DNA of 9,047 nucleotides from positions 1 through 9,047 of the forward strand of contig JBEVLT010000028.1 in NCBI GenBank assembly GCA_040509055.1, written 5' to 3'. The notes under the pieces were generated by a model that made no database searches, was not told the DNA's origin, and saw only the letters and a list, made by a program, of their open reading frames with translations. Positions 7,205 to 9,047 of this stretch are shown here, piece by piece. The DNA comes from JAJKIP01 sp040509055. GTDB lineage: Bacteria > Bacteroidota > Bacteroidia > Chitinophagales > Chitinophagaceae. The position numbers were made by a program, and so were the translations under genes. Positions within the stretch are counted from its first letter, which is position 1. Every line of letters begins with the position of its first letter.

Positions 7205-7244
7205 AAAAGAAAACCTCTCCGCCGAAGCGAAGAGGTTTTTTCTT
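7205..7244. terminator. Bidirectional intrinsic terminator between sucD and the DUF4476 gene
   Basis: Stem AAAACCTCT (7210-7218) with AGAGGTTTT (7231-7239), extended by CGC/GCG (7220-7222, 7227-7229) around a CGAA loop. T-runs occur on both strands: TTTTTT (7236-7241) on plus, and the complement of AAAAGAAAA (7205-7213) on minus. It serves the convergent genes on each side. Confidence 0.88.
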
Positions 7245-7263
7245 GACCCTATGTGTGTATGTC

Positions 7264-8058
7264 CTATCGGGAGGTACGGATAAAACGGGCCAGCTCATCC
7301 TTGCTGCTGTTGAAACTAAACGCATCGTTAATAATGCTATAGTTCCGCTTATCAACAGTGTTGGTATAAGCCTGCTTTGCCAGGGTAAGCTTGTTGCTTT
7401 CCATATTGAATAACAGGACCAGTTCTTTTACCTGTGCCGCGGTCAGCCTGTTGGTGGTCACCACCTGGGTTGCCGACTTCAGCTTGTTACTTTCCAGCCA
7501 CTCCTTTTCGATGGATTGTAACACGCGTTCGAAAGACCTGCTGTCAAGGCTGCTTTCGTAGCCATAGTGATTGTCGTAATTACCCCACTGGCCATCACGG
7601 TCATTGTTGTAATCACCGTAGTTGTTGCCGCGGTCAAAGCGGAAATCATGTTCGTCGTCCCAGCGCCTGTCGTTGCGGCCGGGCCAGCCTGTGCTGCGGT
7701 TGTCGCTGACGGTAGACCTGCCTGCACGGTCTACAGAGATCAGGATCTCGGTACGCGGACGGATATGGACGGAGCTGTTAAAGACCACTTCATATCGTTT
7801 GCCAAGGATATTGAAAAGGCCGGTATTTTTTTGCCGGTAAACCTTGATGTTATGATTGCCGGCATCGAGGCCCTGTATACGGAGATAATTATCATTGGGC
7901 TCAAAACGGCGGCCATCGATCACCACTCTTACGTCGCCCCTGTCGGCCGACTGGATCGTCAGCGAGCTTTGGGGCCGGGCATCGGCAGCAGGCGCTGCCG
8001 CTACAGCCATGATCATAATAAAAGAAGCAAAAAGGGTAGAAATTTTTTTCATAGTCAT
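7264..8058 (-). CDS. Secreted DUF4476-domain protein
   Basis: A 264-aa exported protein of unknown function. Residues 1-28 form a signal peptide (MKKISTLFASFIMIMAVAAA with ADA before RPQ). About 32-112 is a small beta-rich domain, with VVIDGRRF and LRIQGLDAGNHNIKVYR resembling PEGA-type repeats. About 115-168 is a disordered low-complexity segment rich in Asn, Asp, Gly, Arg and Tyr (for example NNYGDYNNDRDGQWGNYDNH). The C-terminal part (about 172-262) matches the DUF4476 pattern of Bacteroidota: FERVLQSIEKEWLESNKL, then LTAAQVKELVLLFNMESNKL, then a last helix DELARFIRTS. The start could be the ATG at 8058 or the one two codons later (8052), which gives a conventional MKK signal peptide. No catalytic motif is visible. 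It is transcribed toward sucD and ends at the shared terminator. Confidence 0.85.
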   Translation of the reverse strand: MTMKKISTLFASFIMIMAVAAAPAADARPQSSLTIQSADRGDVRVVIDGRRFEPNDNYLRIQGLDAGNHNIKVYRQKNTGLFNILGKRYEVVFNSSVHIRPRTEILISVDRAGRSTVSDNRSTGWPGRNDRRWDDEHDFRFDRGNNYGDYNNDRDGQWGNYDNHYGYESSLDSRSFERVLQSIEKEWLESNKLKSATQVVTTNRLTAAQVKELVLLFNMESNKLTLAKQAYTNTVDKRNYSIINDAFSFNSSKDELARFIRTSR

Positions 8059-8563
8059 TCGAAATTAAATTGTAAGCGGCCATCAGGTGCTTACCGGTAA
8101 GAAGACCTTCAGGCCATGTGTTGTTTGCTACCGGTATTCAGTTGCGCATTGCGCTCTTTTTGTTTTTCCATTGTCCTCCTTTTTGCCTGCATGATTTCAA
8201 AGCATATGCCATGGCCAAAAAAAACCAACCAAGGAAACGTTAAAGCAAAACAAGCCTTCGCGAAACGCCTGCATTGTTTCCGCTCAAATACAATACGGGT
8301 AAGGATTCCGGGCAAACGTTATTTATCCTTAACAGGCGACAGGCAGCAAGCAGGCAACATGCCTGACAGGCTTACCAGGGAAACAATTTGTTAAAGAAAA
8401 TAAATAGCTGTGCTTTTCGTTAAACCCATTCTATGTTTGTCCTCCTGTGGCGTGTCTGACAAAGGAGCCGGAGCTGCTGAGCCTGTATGCAAAACGTAAA
8501 CACGCTGCATCTTATCCCTGCGCAAGATTATTTACCTTGTACCATATTTTTAACAGACAGTCC
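8059..8563. promoter_or_regulatory. 505-bp divergent intergenic region
   Basis: It lies between two divergently transcribed genes for secreted proteins, so it should hold both promoters. Visible features are two palindromes with an ACCGGT core, CTTACCGGTAAG (8090-8101) and TACCGGTA (8129-8136), with centres 37 bp apart. There is also TTCGCGAA (8257-8264), and a cluster of CAGGC repeats with CAGGCA-ACA-TGCCTG (8351-8365) overlapping GCCTG-A-CAGGC (8361-8371). Toward the plus-strand gene are two -7-like elements, TATGTTTG (8432-8439) and TACCTTG (8533-8539). Toward the minus-strand gene only a one-mismatch -7 (TAATTTCG, minus strand, near 8060-8067) is seen. No convincing gene of normal size is present. 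Confidence 0.45.
8109..8171 (-). other. Possible 20-codon small ORF with a strong Shine-Dalgarno
   Basis: On the minus strand AAAAGGAGGACA runs into ATG 8171-8169, which opens MEKQKERNAQLNTGSKQHMA and ends at TGA 8111-8109. The perfect AGGAGG is unusual next to the other genes here, but its 3-base spacing is short. It is 50 bases upstream of the DUF4476 start and on the same strand, so it could be a leader peptide. The same frame is also open further upstream. No family is recognised. Confidence 0.25.
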
Positions 8564-9047
8564 ATGAAAAGATCCGCAGCCTGCCTCGTTTTTGCCGCTT
8601 TATTCCTTCTCTGTGTCGTTCCTTCCAACGGCCAACCGGTAAAAAACTATACCCTGGAATGGAAAAAGGCCGATGGCCTTATCGAAAAAGGCCTTCCCCA
8701 ATCGGCCCTGGCAGAAGTAAAAAAGATCTATGCCCTGGCTAAAAAAGAAGGCCAGTCCGCCCAGGTCATCAAATCCCTGGTATACATGACCTCCCTGCAG
8801 CAGTCGACGCGGGAAGACAACGAAGTGCTATCGATCGGGGAAATCGAAAAAGAAATAACGACATCAGGACCCGCCACCAGCGAACCGGCCATGGCCATCC
8901 TGAACAGCCTGCTGGCCGGCCTGTACTGGAATTATTACCAGGCGCATCGCTGGAATCTGTACAGCCGAACCGAGACGGTCGATTTTAAAAAAGACGACAT
9001 CGCCACCTGGACCACGGCCGATTTTCACAGGCGGATCAGCGAACTGT
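8564..9047 (+). CDS. N-terminus of a large secreted alpha-2-macroglobulin/MG2-family protein (partial)
   Basis: An open frame of 161 codons running off the window end. It begins with a signal peptide (MKRSAACLVFAALFLLCVVP, cleavage likely near SNG/QPV). The mature start YTLEWKKADGLIEKGLPQSA, then LAEVKKIYALAKKEGQSAQV, VYMTSLQQSTREDNEV and LLAGLYWNYYQAHRWNLYSRT match my memory of the N-terminus of very large (around 2000 aa) Bacteroidota A2M/MG2 proteins. In those the first 150 or so residues are an all-helical, repeat-like domain preceding the macroglobulin domains. No MG2 domain or thioester motif is inside the window, so the assignment rests on the N-terminus only. Such proteins are thought to act as periplasmic protease traps or envelope-protection factors. 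The ATG at 8564 is chosen because it begins the signal peptide. Confidence 0.72.
   Translation, partial: MKRSAACLVFAALFLLCVVPSNGQPVKNYTLEWKKADGLIEKGLPQSALAEVKKIYALAKKEGQSAQVIKSLVYMTSLQQSTREDNEVLSIGEIEKEITTSGPATSEPAMAILNSLLAGLYWNYYQAHRWNLYSRTETVDFKKDDIATWTTADFHRRISEL

Noticed and set aside
8116..8394. 92-codon plus-strand open frame in the divergent intergenic region
   Set aside because: No recognisable domain, Cys/Arg-rich mixed composition, poor codon bias, no start signals, and it crosses several palindromes. Probably chance.
8435..8463. TTTGTC/GACAAA inverted repeat near 8436 and 8458
   Set aside because: Six-base arms with a long loop and no adjoining signal; common by chance.
1..9047. 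CRISPR arrays, tRNA or rRNA genes, insertion sequences, phage or defence genes
   Set aside because: No regularly spaced repeats, cloverleaf-like sequences, transposase or integrase motifs, or defence-type domains were seen on either strand.

Overview
The window looks like an ordinary chromosomal segment of a Bacteroidota bacterium, most likely Chitinophagaceae or a close relative. The reasons are TAnnTTTG-type -7 promoter elements, little use of Shine-Dalgarno sites, a secreted DUF4476 protein, a large-A2M-type N-terminus, and close resemblance of several proteins to Chitinophaga-like homologues. The family-level placement is from memory of such sequences, not from a search. Base composition is moderately GC-rich with strong third-position GC bias, which produces many long antisense shadow frames.

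Layout, left to right. Bases 1-56 hold the last codons of an unidentified upstream gene. A dispersed inverted-repeat element (copy 1) follows, then a secreted SPOR-domain protein and an M20-family amidohydrolase with its own promoter directly against its start codon. A 288-bp spacer with small hairpins leads to maeB, a 781-aa malic enzyme fused to a phosphotransacetylase-like domain. A second copy of the inverted-repeat element, in the opposite orientation, separates maeB from a tight MlaE/MlaF-type ABC transporter pair (permease and ATPase). Next is sucD, closed by a strong bidirectional terminator. Beyond it, convergent on the minus strand, is a secreted DUF4476 protein. A 505-bp divergent intergenic region with several palindromes then leads to the start of a large secreted alpha-2-macroglobulin-like protein cut by the window end.

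Functionally, maeB (malate to pyruvate plus NADPH) and sucD (succinyl-CoA/succinate) belong to central carbon metabolism. The MlaEF-type pair belongs to envelope lipid transport, and the SPOR, DUF4476 and A2M-like proteins are envelope or secreted. Apart from mlaE-mlaF there is no sign that these genes form one pathway or operon.

I see no CRISPR array, tRNA, rRNA, transposase, phage or defence genes, and no convincing new multigene system. The most notable non-genic signal is the pair of homologous intergenic inverted-repeat elements at 72-158 and 4537-4631.
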